Positions 19,171-27,141 of a stretch of DNA of 61,448 nucleotides are shown here, one piece after another. Both the position numbers and the translations under genes were made by a program. The number at the start of each line of letters is the position of its first letter. Position 1 is the stretch's first letter. Under the pieces are notes generated by a model, which saw nothing but the letters and a program-made list of their open reading frames with translations, was not told the origin of the DNA and did not search any database. The DNA is from Phycisphaerales bacterium (lineage in GTDB: Bacteria > Planctomycetota > Phycisphaerae > Phycisphaerales > UBA1924), in assembly GCA_016741915.1 (NCBI GenBank), contig JACVCS010000013.1, forward strand, positions 1-61,448. Reading direction: 5' to 3'.

Positions 19171-20496
19171 TCACGGATTCGGCCGCGGCTGATCGCGTTC
19201 GACCCGCGGGATCGGCCGCCCGTGCGGATCAACGTGCGGCTGCGCGCCGTTGACGTCCATCCCTTCGACCGGCGCAAGTCGTTCCGGGTCCGCAAAGTGC
19301 TCCAGACGGTGCGCCGGCTCGTGCAGGTGATCCAGCGGAAGCGCCAGATTGTCCGAAAGAAACCGTTCCCAGAGGCGGTGACGTCGGACCAACTCCGCGG
19401 CTGCCGCTCGCCCGGCGCTTGTCAGCTCCACTTCCTTGCCGCGGGAGAGAAGCAGCTTGCCCCGGCGCAGACTCCGCCTCGCCAGCACGGTGATCAACGA
19501 CCGTCGTTTGGGCATCCGGTCAACGCTCGTATCGGGCAGGTCCACACGCTGCCCGGTGCGCAGTTCTTCACGCCGGTACATCGTCGCGAGAAGGTCTTCA
19601 CGCTCGATGCGAACGCGGAGGGCGAGTGCACGCAGCCGCTTCAGCAGCAGACCCTGACCGGGCGAGAAGATCGCCGCGAGAGCAAACTGCACGCCGCTGA
19701 AAACGCCAATCCATCCTGCGGCGGAGCTGTCGACATGGATCGCGATCAGGCACCCCCCCACCGCCGCGGTGATCGCCAGCACGCACGAAAGTACCAGCAT
19801 GGTCCACAAGCGCGTGGTCAGCAGTTGGGCCGTGGCGCCGGGCGTGACGAGCATCGCCACCACCAGGATCGATCCGACGGCTTGAAAGCTCGCCACAACC
19901 GACGCGGCCGTGAGCGTCAGCAGCGCCGCGGACAAAAGCCCGACGGAAATGCCCAGCGACCGCGCGAGTGCAGGATCAAAGCTGATCAGCCTGATGCGCC
20001 TGAAGAACACCGTCACGAACAACACCGCGACAACCGCGACGGGGGCAAGCAAGGCCGCCGCCTCGGGGACGCGCAGTCCCGCCACAGGCTCGACCATCCT
20101 CAGGCCCGTGAACTCAAGCAGGCCGTAGAGCACGCAGGATGGGTCCATATCCACCCCGCGCGGAACGAACCGCAGCATGACCACGCCGAGGGCGAACATG
20201 GTCGTGAAAACCACACCCAGCGACGCGTCCTCGCTCACGCGTCCGTAGCGAGAGAAAAGCGACGTGAACCACGCGGTGAGCAGCCCCGTGACCATCGCGC
20301 CGGCGAGCATTGCGTACGGGTTCCGCGTCGCACTCAGGATGAACGCACCGACAATCCCCGGCAACACCGCGTGACTGATGGCATCACCCAGCAACGCCAT
20401 CCGCCGCAAAACCAACAGCGCACCCAGCAACGCGCACGGCACGCACGCGAGCACCGCCGTCACGATCATCCACCATTCCGCGGCGGTGATGCTCAT
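19171..20496 (-). CDS. Mn/Zn-type ABC permease fused to DtxR/MntR-like domain
   Basis: This 441-residue fusion protein has a first part (about residues 1-290) that is an ABC-3 family metal permease with eight or nine membrane segments, including LGDAISHAVLPGIVGAFIL and the EAA-like coupling segment near FDPALARSLGI. The second part (about 295-441) looks like the winged-helix and dimerisation regions of DtxR/MntR repressors: a helical stretch (TVLARRSLRRGKLLL), KEVELTSAGRAAAAELVRRHRLWERFL, HEPAHRLEHFAD and DPHGRPIPR. In MntR-type regulators the HxxxE..H residues bind Mn or Fe. As the last gene of the operon it overlaps the upstream permease by four bases. The fused domain may sense intracellular metal and gate transport, or may be released to act as a repressor; which one is unknown. 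Confidence 0.85.
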   Translation of the reverse strand: MSITAAEWWMIVTAVLACVPCALLGALLVLRRMALLGDAISHAVLPGIVGAFILSATRNPYAMLAGAMVTGLLTAWFTSLFSRYGRVSEDASLGVVFTTMFALGVVMLRFVPRGVDMDPSCVLYGLLEFTGLRMVEPVAGLRVPEAAALLAPVAVVAVLFVTVFFRRIRLISFDPALARSLGISVGLLSAALLTLTAASVVASFQAVGSILVVAMLVTPGATAQLLTTRLWTMLVLSCVLAITAAVGGCLIAIHVDSSAAGWIGVFSGVQFALAAIFSPGQGLLLKRLRALALRVRIEREDLLATMYRREELRTGQRVDLPDTSVDRMPKRRSLITVLARRSLRRGKLLLSRGKEVELTSAGRAAAAELVRRHRLWERFLSDNLALPLDHLHEPAHRLEHFADPERLAPVEGMDVNGAQPHVDPHGRPIPRVERDQPRPNP

Positions 20497-21527
20497 GGGC
20501 GAGCTCCAGGATCGTTGGTTTCCTGTGCGGTCGTCACCGCCAACGGACCCGCACGCGCACGCTCGCTGACGCGTTCGGCCATCATCTCACGCCGCGCTCG
20601 ACGCTGTCGAAGCCACCCCGCCAGCACGCCCCGACGCGGGCTCACGATCAGCGAGACGATGCACACCGCCGCGATGGTCAGCACGATCGTCGGCCCAACC
20701 GGCAGAGACGACCCATCGGGTGTTCGCACGCTGGCGCTCAGGGCCGTGCCGCCCACCGCGCCGATGCCGCCCACCGCACCAGCGAGCACCAGCATCGTCG
20801 AGAGCCGATCGGTCCAGCTCCGCGCCGTCACCGCGGGGATGATCATCAGCGCCACGATCATCAGCGCCCCAACCGCCGGCAGCCCGACCACCGTGCACAC
20901 GCAGACCATCGAGATGATCAGCAGATCGATCAGCCGAACGCGCAGCCCCAGGGCCTTCGCGAACGCCGGGTCAAAGGTCACCAGGCGGATGACCTTGAAC
21001 TGCGAGAAGACCAGCACCAGCAACGCGGCCGAGACCGCCGCGACCGTCAGCGCCTCGGCCCGCGCCATCGACGCGGCCTTTCCGAAGATAAACCCGTCAA
21101 GCCCAGATTTGTTCCCGCCGGGAGTATTCTGAATGCTCTTCAACAGAACGATGCCGACGGCAAACGACACGCCGATAACCACCGCGATGATGGCATCGTC
21201 TTTCACGGTTGTGCGTCCTCGCATCGCGGCGATCAGACCCGAGGCGATCAGCCCGAAGATCATCGCACCGAGCAACAACGCTCCGAGCTCGCGCTCACCC
21301 AGTAGCAGATACGACACGCACACGCCGGGGAGGGCCGCGTGCGCAACCGCGTCGGCCATGAGCGCTCGTCTGCGCAGCACGGTGAGACAACCAACAATCC
21401 CGCACGCCACGCCCAGCGAGCCGACGCCCAGCATCACCGTTCGTGTGGTGGCGTCTTTCATCGACAACAGGCTGATGAGTTCATCCCACATGCACGCGTC
21501 CGCGTCGTTCTGGCGATCGGCCGACAT
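20493..21527 (-). CDS. Metal ABC transporter permease
   Basis: This is a second ABC-3 family permease of 344 residues with about eight or nine membrane segments. ALMADAVAHAALPGVCVSYLL near residue 55 is the conserved family segment, and FDPAFAKALGLRV in the middle contacts the ATPase. It should form a heterodimeric pore with the fused permease encoded next. Loop TVKDDAIIAVVIGVSFAVGI is also typical. It lacks a C-terminal regulatory domain; the last 40 residues are basic and then polar. The start codon directly follows the ATPase gene stop, and its stop overlaps the next start by four bases (ATGA), giving a tightly coupled operon. The proposed substrate is manganese or zinc, as inferred from the binding protein. 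Confidence 0.9.
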   Translation of the reverse strand: MSADRQNDADACMWDELISLLSMKDATTRTVMLGVGSLGVACGIVGCLTVLRRRALMADAVAHAALPGVCVSYLLLGERELGALLLGAMIFGLIASGLIAAMRGRTTVKDDAIIAVVIGVSFAVGIVLLKSIQNTPGGNKSGLDGFIFGKAASMARAEALTVAAVSAALLVLVFSQFKVIRLVTFDPAFAKALGLRVRLIDLLIISMVCVCTVVGLPAVGALMIVALMIIPAVTARSWTDRLSTMLVLAGAVGGIGAVGGTALSASVRTPDGSSLPVGPTIVLTIAAVCIVSLIVSPRRGVLAGWLRQRRARREMMAERVSERARAGPLAVTTAQETNDPGARP

Positions 21528-22319
21528 TCAACTTGGACGGGCCTCCCGCGCCCGCGCCATGGCTTCGCCGGCTTCTTCGAGGACCGTCAACCGCGGGCCG
21601 TAGGTTCGTTGAAGGTTCTCGCGGGTGAAGACCTCGTTCACCGGGCCGCTGGCGATGAGCCGGGTGTTCAGCAGCACCGCGTGGTCAAAGTACTCCGGAA
21701 CGGTCTGCAGATCATGGTGCACCGCCACCACGGTCTTGCCTCGCTCGCGCAGAGCCTTCAGCACGTCGACAATCGCGCGTTCGGTCGAGGCATCGACCCC
21801 CGCGAAGGGCTCGTCCATGAAGTACAGGTCGGCCTCCTGCGCCAGCGCCCGCGCCAGGAAAACGCGCTGCTGCTGCCCGCCGGAGAGTTGCCCGATCTGC
21901 CGATCGCCAAACTCGCTCAGCCCGACCTGCCGCAGCGACTGCTCGACAACCTCCACATCCTTCGGGCGGCTGCGACCGAAGACCCCCGTCACGCCCGCAC
22001 GACCCATCATCACCACGTCGCGCACGCTGACGGGAAAATCCCAGTCCACGCTCTCACGCTGCGGCACGTACCCCAGCCGCCGACGCACGGCATTCAACTC
22101 TTCTCCGAAGAACCACACCCGCCCGCTCAACACGCTGAGCAAACCCAACGCCGCCTTGATCAGCGTGCTCTTGCCCGCGCCGTTGGGCCCGATCACCGCG
22201 CACAGCACACCGCTGGGGATCGAAAGATCCACATCCCACAGCACGGGCTTGCGGTCATATGCCACCGTGAGATCATGGATCTCCACCGCGACGTTCGTAT
22301 CCAACGCTGCCGGGCTCAC
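21528..22319 (-). CDS. Metal ABC transporter ATP-binding protein
   Basis: This 263-residue ABC ATPase powers the metal importer. The sequence shows the Walker A motif GPNGAGKST (near residue 43), the Q-loop YVPQRESVDWDFPV, the signature LSGGQQQRVFLARAL, the Walker B LYFMDEPFAGVD and the switch His in VAVHHDLQTV. The 'YVPQRxxVDWDFP' segment is characteristic of Mn/Zn (MntB/ZnuC/TroB-type) ATPases. It overlaps the substrate-binding protein gene by four bases and abuts the permease gene, so the four genes are translationally coupled. The complex sits at the inner membrane facing the cytoplasm. Confidence 0.93.
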   Translation of the reverse strand: MSPAALDTNVAVEIHDLTVAYDRKPVLWDVDLSIPSGVLCAVIGPNGAGKSTLIKAALGLLSVLSGRVWFFGEELNAVRRRLGYVPQRESVDWDFPVSVRDVVMMGRAGVTGVFGRSRPKDVEVVEQSLRQVGLSEFGDRQIGQLSGGQQQRVFLARALAQEADLYFMDEPFAGVDASTERAIVDVLKALRERGKTVVAVHHDLQTVPEYFDHAVLLNTRLIASGPVNEVFTRENLQRTYGPRLTVLEEAGEAMARAREARPS

Positions 22320-23425
22320 GGCTTGGCCTCCTTGCTCGGACTCGCATCTTCCGTCGGCGTGCTTTTCGCACCGCCCGACGCCGCCGAGGGTACCACAGCG
22401 ACAAACGGCGTGTACTGCCCCCCGAGCGCCTTGACGATCGTGCGGGTGTTGTGCTCAACCACGCCGATGTACGTTCCCTCGTGCGTGCCCGCAGCCCCGA
22501 GCGCATCGCTGAACAGCTCGCCCCCCACCCGCACCGTGTGCCCCTTCGCCGCACACCCCTCGATCACCGCCTTCACCGCTTTCTGCGGCACACTGCTCTC
22601 AAAGAACACCGCCGGTACCTGCGCACCGACGATCCGGTCCACCAGACGATTGATGTCGCCGATCCCCGCCTCGCTGTCGGTCGAAACACCCTGCACCGCC
22701 AGCACCTCCAGCCCGTACGCACGACCGTAATACCCGAACGCGTCGTGAGCCGTCACCAGCACGCGGCGTTGAGGCGGGATCGTCGCGATCTGCCGACCGA
22801 CCCACTCGTGCAGCGCCGCCAGTTGCGCCTGATACTCCGCCGCGCGGCTTTCATAGACCTCGCGTCCGACAGAGTCCATCGCGATCAGTTCGCTCGTCAC
22901 CGCCCGCCCCGCGTCCGCCCACAGGCTCACATCAAACCACACGTGCGGGTCCGCGGCCGCGTGCTCACCTTCGCCCACGTGCAAGAGCCGCTTCCCGTCG
23001 ATGCCATCCCCGACCATCACCACCCGCCGCCCGTTCGACCCCGCTTGCTTCATCCCTTCCAGAGCATCGATCATCCGACCCTCAAGGTGCAACCCGCTGG
23101 CGAAGACGATCGAGCCCGACTCCAGCAGTCGCACGTCCCCGGGCGACGGCTTGTACAGGTGCGGATCAACCCCGTCGCCCATGATCGCAACGACCTCGAA
23201 CCGACCGCCGGCAAGGTTGTTCACCAGATCAGCCACGATCCCCGTGGTGCACACCGCACGCGGGCGGTCCCCGTTCGCCGCAGACCGATTCCTCCCGCAC
23301 GAAGCCTGCAGCGCCACCAGAACACTGAGCATCGCACACGCCAGGCACGCGAACCACCCTGTCCAACGAAGTGAAATCGCTCGCCGCGTCGAACCCCGTT
23401 CACGCCCGTGTTGAAGGTTCATCAT
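22316..23425 (-). CDS. Mn/Zn-type ABC transporter substrate-binding lipoprotein
   Basis: This is a cluster A-I (TroA/ZnuA-like) metal-binding protein of 369 residues. An unusually long basic leader precedes a hydrophobic core and a lipobox-like LQASC (Cys near residue 43), so it is probably a lipoprotein. The metal ligands can be traced: His89 in DPHLYKPS, His161 in DPHVWFD, Glu276 in FFESS and Asp307 in LFSDAL. A His-His-Glu-Asp set is the pattern of Mn/Fe-type members; Zn-type proteins usually have a third His and a His-rich loop, and here the loop is only GEGEHAAADPH. It is the first gene of a four-gene operon, with a 7-bp-arm palindrome eight bases in front of its ATG. The acidic C-terminal tail is low complexity. 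Confidence 0.9.
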   Translation of the reverse strand: MMNLQHGRERGSTRRAISLRWTGWFACLACAMLSVLVALQASCGRNRSAANGDRPRAVCTTGIVADLVNNLAGGRFEVVAIMGDGVDPHLYKPSPGDVRLLESGSIVFASGLHLEGRMIDALEGMKQAGSNGRRVVMVGDGIDGKRLLHVGEGEHAAADPHVWFDVSLWADAGRAVTSELIAMDSVGREVYESRAAEYQAQLAALHEWVGRQIATIPPQRRVLVTAHDAFGYYGRAYGLEVLAVQGVSTDSEAGIGDINRLVDRIVGAQVPAVFFESSVPQKAVKAVIEGCAAKGHTVRVGGELFSDALGAAGTHEGTYIGVVEHNTRTIVKALGGQYTPFVAVVPSAASGGAKSTPTEDASPSKEAKP

Positions 23426-23432
23426 GCCCGAT

Positions 23433-23448
23433 TGTAGCCACGGCTACA
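23433..23448. promoter_or_regulatory. Operator-like palindrome at head of metal ABC operon
   Basis: TGTAGCC-AC-GGCTACA is a perfect 7-base-arm inverted repeat ending eight bases upstream of the ATG of the substrate-binding protein gene. On the minus strand it overlaps TACAAT (23436-23431), a possible -10 box placed so that transcription might begin at or next to the start codon. Size and position fit binding of a DtxR/MntR/Fur-type metalloregulator. The identity of the regulator is inference. Confidence 0.55.
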
Positions 23449-23764
23449 TTGTCCCGCCTGTACCCTTTGTCCCGCTCAGTTTCACCGCCTCGCTGCCACT
23501 TCCAACCCAGATTCTCCGCCGAATCAATCGCCCTGACTGCCACCCGGATTGATCAACAGTCGAACCTCCGCGGCCACCGCGAGGCCCTCCGATCGCTTCA
23601 GGAACGACCCTTGGGTCCGAGAACACGCCAGTGTCCGACCATCGTCGTTCCGAGAACTCACGGCCTTTCGCAACAACCCGCTGGTTTCCCCTCGGTTCGC
23701 GTTTTCGTGCGCCCGGGAATCAACCAGTTACAGCAAAAACCCGATCGATCGGGTAGGAGGCAGC
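23449..23764. other. Intergenic region between metal operon and HPt gene
   Basis: About 316 bases with no gene found. The frame open ahead of the HPt gene from 23549 encodes Arg/Ser-rich sequence without domain character and lacks a ribosome binding site, so it was not counted as coding. The region should hold the divergent promoters of the metal operon and of the HPt gene. Confidence 0.4.
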
Positions 23765-24121
23765 ATGCCAGTTCCACCGAATACGCCCGGTCCCCAGTCC
23801 CAGCAATCCCCGATTGTCTCCGAGTTCGCCTCCGATCCGGATATGGCCGAACTCGTCGCGCTCTTCGTGCAGGAAATGCCCGCACGACTCGCCAGCCTGA
23901 AAGCCAGCTGGCAATCCCAGGAACTCAGCGAAGTCCAGCGTCTGGCCCACCAGATCAAGGGGGCCAGCGGGGGTTACGGCTTCTCCCAGGTCGGTTCGGC
24001 CGCCGCCGCGCTTGAAAAATCGCTCATCGCCCTCTCAGAAGGCTCTTCCCGCTCAAGCACCGACGAACTCCGGTCGAAGTTTGACGAGTTGATCTCTCTC
24101 TGCCAACGCGTCCGCACCTGA
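23765..24121 (+). CDS. HPt (histidine phosphotransfer) domain protein
   Basis: This is a single-domain Hpt protein of 118 residues. After a Pro/Gln-rich start comes a helical bundle with the phosphorylation motif RLAHQIKGASGGYGF (His62 is the phospho-acceptor). It is preceded by LVALFVQEMPARLASLKASW and followed by AAAALEKSLIAL, all as in Hpt proteins that relay phosphate between receiver domains. The ATG at 23765 has GGAGG eight bases upstream, which fixes the start; the longer open frame lacks support. The response regulator with a GGDEF domain begins 81 bases downstream on the same strand, making it a likely phosphorelay partner. No hybrid kinase is encoded nearby. Confidence 0.85.
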   Translation: MPVPPNTPGPQSQQSPIVSEFASDPDMAELVALFVQEMPARLASLKASWQSQELSEVQRLAHQIKGASGGYGFSQVGSAAAALEKSLIALSEGSSRSSTDELRSKFDELISLCQRVRT

Positions 24122-24202
24122 CCCCCCGCCCGCTGATCGGCCCACGCCGCCACCGACACCGTTTCCCCGTTCGCCTCATCAACACCCCGGATTCTCCAGA
24201 CC

Positions 24203-25180
24203 TTGCCCGACCACGAATCCAAGCCGCAGGTCCTGCTCGTCGACGATTCCGTCGACGTGCACCGTCTCGTAAAGGTTCGCCTGAAGGCCGAACCCGTGGA
24301 GATCATCTCCGCCATGAACGGCAACGACGGGCTCGAGATGGCCCGCGCGGTCAACCCGTCGCTCATCCTGCTCGATCTCGACATGCCCGGGGTCGACGGC
24401 TTCGAAGTGCTCCGCAAACTCAGGGCCGACAACGCCACCGCCCCCATCCCCGTTATCGTCGTCTCGGGCCTTGATAGCTGCGCCGACAAAGTGACGGCCT
24501 TCGAACTCGGCGCCGCCGACTACATCACCAAGCCCCTCGAGTTCGCCGAGCTCCGCGCCCGCATGCGTTCGGCGCTCCGCACGCAACGCCTGCTCGCCCT
24601 GCTGGCCGAACGCGCCGAGGTCGACGGGCTCACGGGCCTGGGCAACCGCCAGCAGTTCAACCGCCGGTGGGAGCAGGAGTTCGCCTCATTCGCACGCTAC
24701 GGCAACCCGCTCACGCTGGCCATCCTCGACGTCGACCACTTCAAAAAAGTCAACGACACCTTCGGGCATCCCGCCGGCGACGAGGTCCTCCAGGGCTTCG
24801 CCCGCATCATCCAGACCTGCATCCGCAACACCGACATCGCCTGCCGCTTCGGCGGCGAGGAAGTCGCGGTCATCATGCCGCACACCACGCCCAACGACGC
24901 GTTCATCGTCGCTGAGCGCATCCGCAACTCGCTGCAGTCCAACGTCTGGCCCCGTCACCCCGAGCACTTCGTCACCGTGTCCATCGGTCTCGCGGGCGCC
25001 TCGGGGCTCATCGAGGGCCTGACCAAGGAGCGATGGCTCGAGGCCGCCGACCAGGCCCTCTACACCGCCAAACGCACCGGCCGAAACCGCGTTATCCTCG
25101 GCTCGCTCCAACCCGGAGCGGCACCCGCGACAACCGCAAGCCCCGCCAACGTGACGCCCCCGGCCGCTCGCGCCGGTTGA
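24203..25180 (+). CDS. Response regulator diguanylate cyclase (REC-GGDEF)
   Basis: This 325-residue regulator has a receiver domain (residues 8-125; acidic pocket LLVDDS, phospho-acceptor Asp58 in ILLDLDMPG, Lys in ITKPLE). A short helix leads to a GGDEF domain (about 140-300) that makes c-di-GMP from GTP. The active-site loop reads GGEEV (217-221), a permissible variant of GG(D/E)EF with Val for Phe. An RxxD product-inhibition site (RNTD) lies five residues before it. DGLTGLGNRQQF and DHFKKVNDTFGHPAGDEVL are typical. The C-terminus is Ala/Pro-rich. The start is a TTG; no ATG or GTG in frame fits better. It probably receives phosphate from the HPt protein upstream, linking a signal to c-di-GMP, with the HD-GYP protein at 17693 as a possible antagonist. 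Confidence 0.9.
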   Translation: MPDHESKPQVLLVDDSVDVHRLVKVRLKAEPVEIISAMNGNDGLEMARAVNPSLILLDLDMPGVDGFEVLRKLRADNATAPIPVIVVSGLDSCADKVTAFELGAADYITKPLEFAELRARMRSALRTQRLLALLAERAEVDGLTGLGNRQQFNRRWEQEFASFARYGNPLTLAILDVDHFKKVNDTFGHPAGDEVLQGFARIIQTCIRNTDIACRFGGEEVAVIMPHTTPNDAFIVAERIRNSLQSNVWPRHPEHFVTVSIGLAGASGLIEGLTKERWLEAADQALYTAKRTGRNRVILGSLQPGAAPATTASPANVTPPAARAG

Positions 25181-25210
25181 CCCGCCAGCGTCTCGACCCG
25201 TCTGTACCAA

Positions 25211-25954
25211 TCAGGGCAACGCAAAGCTCACACCCACATAGCCCATCAGCCCGTCTCGCGAAGGATTCCGCGAGTCGCCCTTGATCCGTGCATTGGAAAT
25301 GTGGTGCCACCGCACCCCGCCCACCAGCCTCACACCCTCCGCCACTTCCCACGTCAAACCCGCGCCGGCCCGCGGCATGAAATCCACGTTCGTCCCGCCC
25401 GCCGGCACCTGCCGGCTCGCTACCAGCACGCCGATCCCGAGTTCACCGAACGCCGTCACGTCACGCTTCTCACTGTGCCAGAAGTGGTACTTCATCGCCA
25501 GCGAGCCGCTCACGCCCTCCGCGTTCTTCCCCGGCTGATCAAAGTACCACCCGCCCAGTTCAAACCCCAGTTCAAACTTCGGCGCCACAAACGTGCTAAT
25601 CTGCGCGAAGCCGTTGAAATCCGTCGCGCTGTTGAAGTTGTGCGCAACCCCGCCGCCGAGCGTCAAGTACATCGGCCCGGGCTCCAGGTACAACCCCTTC
25701 GCCTTGGGCACTTCACCAGCACCGGCCGAGCTGGTCGTCGGCGTGACAACCGTCGCCGCCGCCGCACCTTCGCCCTTCACCGGCTCAAGCGTCAGGCTCG
25801 TCTCAACGTTCAGTTCGTTCGCCGTGTTGGCATGGACACCGCTCACACACGCCGCACCGACCAAACCACACGCCACCAAGGCGAGATCGACCCGAAGCCG
25901 CGGAACCGAACCACCACCCGGACCGATCTGCCGACGAGACAAGAAGTTCCTCAT
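25211..25954 (-). CDS. PagL-like lipid A 3-O-deacylase (acyloxyacyl hydrolase family)
   Basis: This 247-residue outer-membrane protein has a signal segment (residues 20-42, ending GVHA), a low-complexity Ala/Thr linker, and an eight-stranded barrel-like region from residue 88 with alternating aromatic strands. Near the C-terminus RWHHISNARIKG carries His218 and Ser220, the catalytic pair of PagL, with a following NPSRDG loop and a last strand GYVGVSFALP ending at the C-terminus, as expected for a barrel. PagL removes the 3-linked acyl chain of lipid A. Its presence suggests an outer membrane with lipid A-like lipids. The gene starts 33 bases from the divergent SlyX-like gene and stops 30 bases from the convergent diguanylate cyclase gene. 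Confidence 0.75.
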   Translation of the reverse strand: MRNFLSRRQIGPGGGSVPRLRVDLALVACGLVGAACVSGVHANTANELNVETSLTLEPVKGEGAAAATVVTPTTSSAGAGEVPKAKGLYLEPGPMYLTLGGGVAHNFNSATDFNGFAQISTFVAPKFELGFELGGWYFDQPGKNAEGVSGSLAMKYHFWHSEKRDVTAFGELGIGVLVASRQVPAGGTNVDFMPRAGAGLTWEVAEGVRLVGGVRWHHISNARIKGDSRNPSRDGLMGYVGVSFALP

Positions 25955-25987
25955 GCCCCAAGCCTATCGGGCTTGCAACAATCCTGC

Positions 25988-26290
25988 ATGCCCCAGCCGA
26001 ACGATCCAAACAACCCCTCCGTCCCCTCCACCCCCGACCCTCGGCTGAACCGTCTCGAAGAACTCGCGATGTATTCCGAGCAAGAACTCGCCGAGACCCG
26101 TCGGCAAATGGGCGAACTCTTCACACAACTCAACGCCATCACCCGCCGATTGGCGCAGCTCGAAACCTCGCTGACACAGCTCGAACTGCACCGCGAAAAG
26201 ACCGCCGACGCCGACCAGACGATCGACCCCACCACCGACGCCCTCGACCCATCGATCTTCCCCAACGAGAAGCCCCCCCACTCCGCCTGA
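25988..26290 (+). CDS. slyX: SlyX-like coiled-coil protein
   Basis: This 100-residue protein has one long coiled coil (about residues 20-68: RLNRLEELAMYSEQELAE..., then MGELFTQLNAITRRLAQLETSL). It matches the SlyX pattern of an N-terminal ExRxxxLE heptad, a Q/L-rich middle and a Pro-Pro-His-type end (here NEKPPHSA). The acidic segment DADQTIDPTTDALD separates coil and tail. SlyX function is unknown in all bacteria. The ATG at 25988 begins the coherent protein; the upstream open frame is antisense to the PagL-like gene. It diverges from that gene and ends seven bases from the convergent HAD gene. Confidence 0.6.
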   Translation: MPQPNDPNNPSVPSTPDPRLNRLEELAMYSEQELAETRRQMGELFTQLNAITRRLAQLETSLTQLELHREKTADADQTIDPTTDALDPSIFPNEKPPHSA

Positions 26291-26297
26291 GCCGTTC

Positions 26298-27080
26298 TCA
26301 CCGCTCGGCGATCAGCCTCTTCAAAATCTCCACCACACCCACCGCCTCGGGCACGCTGGCGATGTGGTGCGCGTGCTCCTTGATCGCCGGGTGCGCGTTG
26401 CTCGGGCACGCAAAGAAGCCAACCCGGTCCGCGATGCACTTATCCCCGATCGTGTCGCCGATCCCCGCGAGGCGCGACCGGTCGATCTTCGCCCCGCCGC
26501 CGACGCTCATCTTCCGCAGCATCCGATCCAGCCCGCTCCCCTTCGACACGTGCTCAAGATCGCAGTTGATGTAGTACCACGTCATGCTCACCCGCAGGGG
26601 CCAGCCGCGCTTGGCATACTCCTCCCGCACCGGCTGCTCAAGGCTCCGCAGATACTGCACGTCCGGGTGATACAGCGTCACGCTCGCGTTCTTTCCCGGC
26701 TGCTGCGTCACGCCCTTGGGCCCGAGCTCTCTTCGCGCCCACGCGCTCGCCTCTTGCACGGCTGACAGATGCTCCTGCGTGATCCCCGGGTCCAACTCAT
26801 ACTCGTTCGTCCCCGGGTGATACACCCACGCACCCATCTCGCACACGCACGGCACCAACATGTTCCCAATCAGCCGACACATCGCCTCCGCGAACGGCTG
26901 AGGCCGCCCCGAACACACCGTCACGATGGGCCGATCTCCACGCTCAACCGCCAACCGGTTGTACTCCGCGATCCACGAGAGCGAGGCAACGTCCATCGCT
27001 TTCTGCGACTCGCTGACGAGACAGCCGTCGATATCGCAGATCACCAGGTCGTACTGACGCAAGGGAAGTGTGCCGGGCAT
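26298..27080 (-). CDS. HAD-superfamily phosphatase (type IIB cap)
   Basis: This is a 260-residue HAD hydrolase. Motif I is LVICDIDGCL (residues 11-20; the nucleophile is the first Asp of DID), motif II is TVCSGRPQPF with its Ser, and motif IV is GIGDTIGDK with a C-terminal metal-binding Asp pair. The cap between about residues 85 and 190 is of the C2B type found in Cof-like, sucrose-phosphate and mannosyl-3-phosphoglycerate phosphatases. The substrate is not predictable; sugar phosphates are usual. The Thr/Ser pattern is complete, so the enzyme is probably active. It is transcribed away from the zinc-ribbon gene, with a 61-base gap, on the same strand. Confidence 0.8.
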   Translation of the reverse strand: MPGTLPLRQYDLVICDIDGCLVSESQKAMDVASLSWIAEYNRLAVERGDRPIVTVCSGRPQPFAEAMCRLIGNMLVPCVCEMGAWVYHPGTNEYELDPGITQEHLSAVQEASAWARRELGPKGVTQQPGKNASVTLYHPDVQYLRSLEQPVREEYAKRGWPLRVSMTWYYINCDLEHVSKGSGLDRMLRKMSVGGGAKIDRSRLAGIGDTIGDKCIADRVGFFACPSNAHPAIKEHAHHIASVPEAVGVVEILKRLIAER

Positions 27081-27141
27081 AGGGACGAAACATAGGGCGG
27101 ATTCCGAGGCTCACCCGATCAACGAGGCGAATACGCGCCGA

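Noticed and set aside
19159..21132. 657-codon plus-strand frame over the permease genes
   Set aside because: Arg/Gln/His-rich; the opposite strand has membrane segments and overlapping start/stop codons of an operon.
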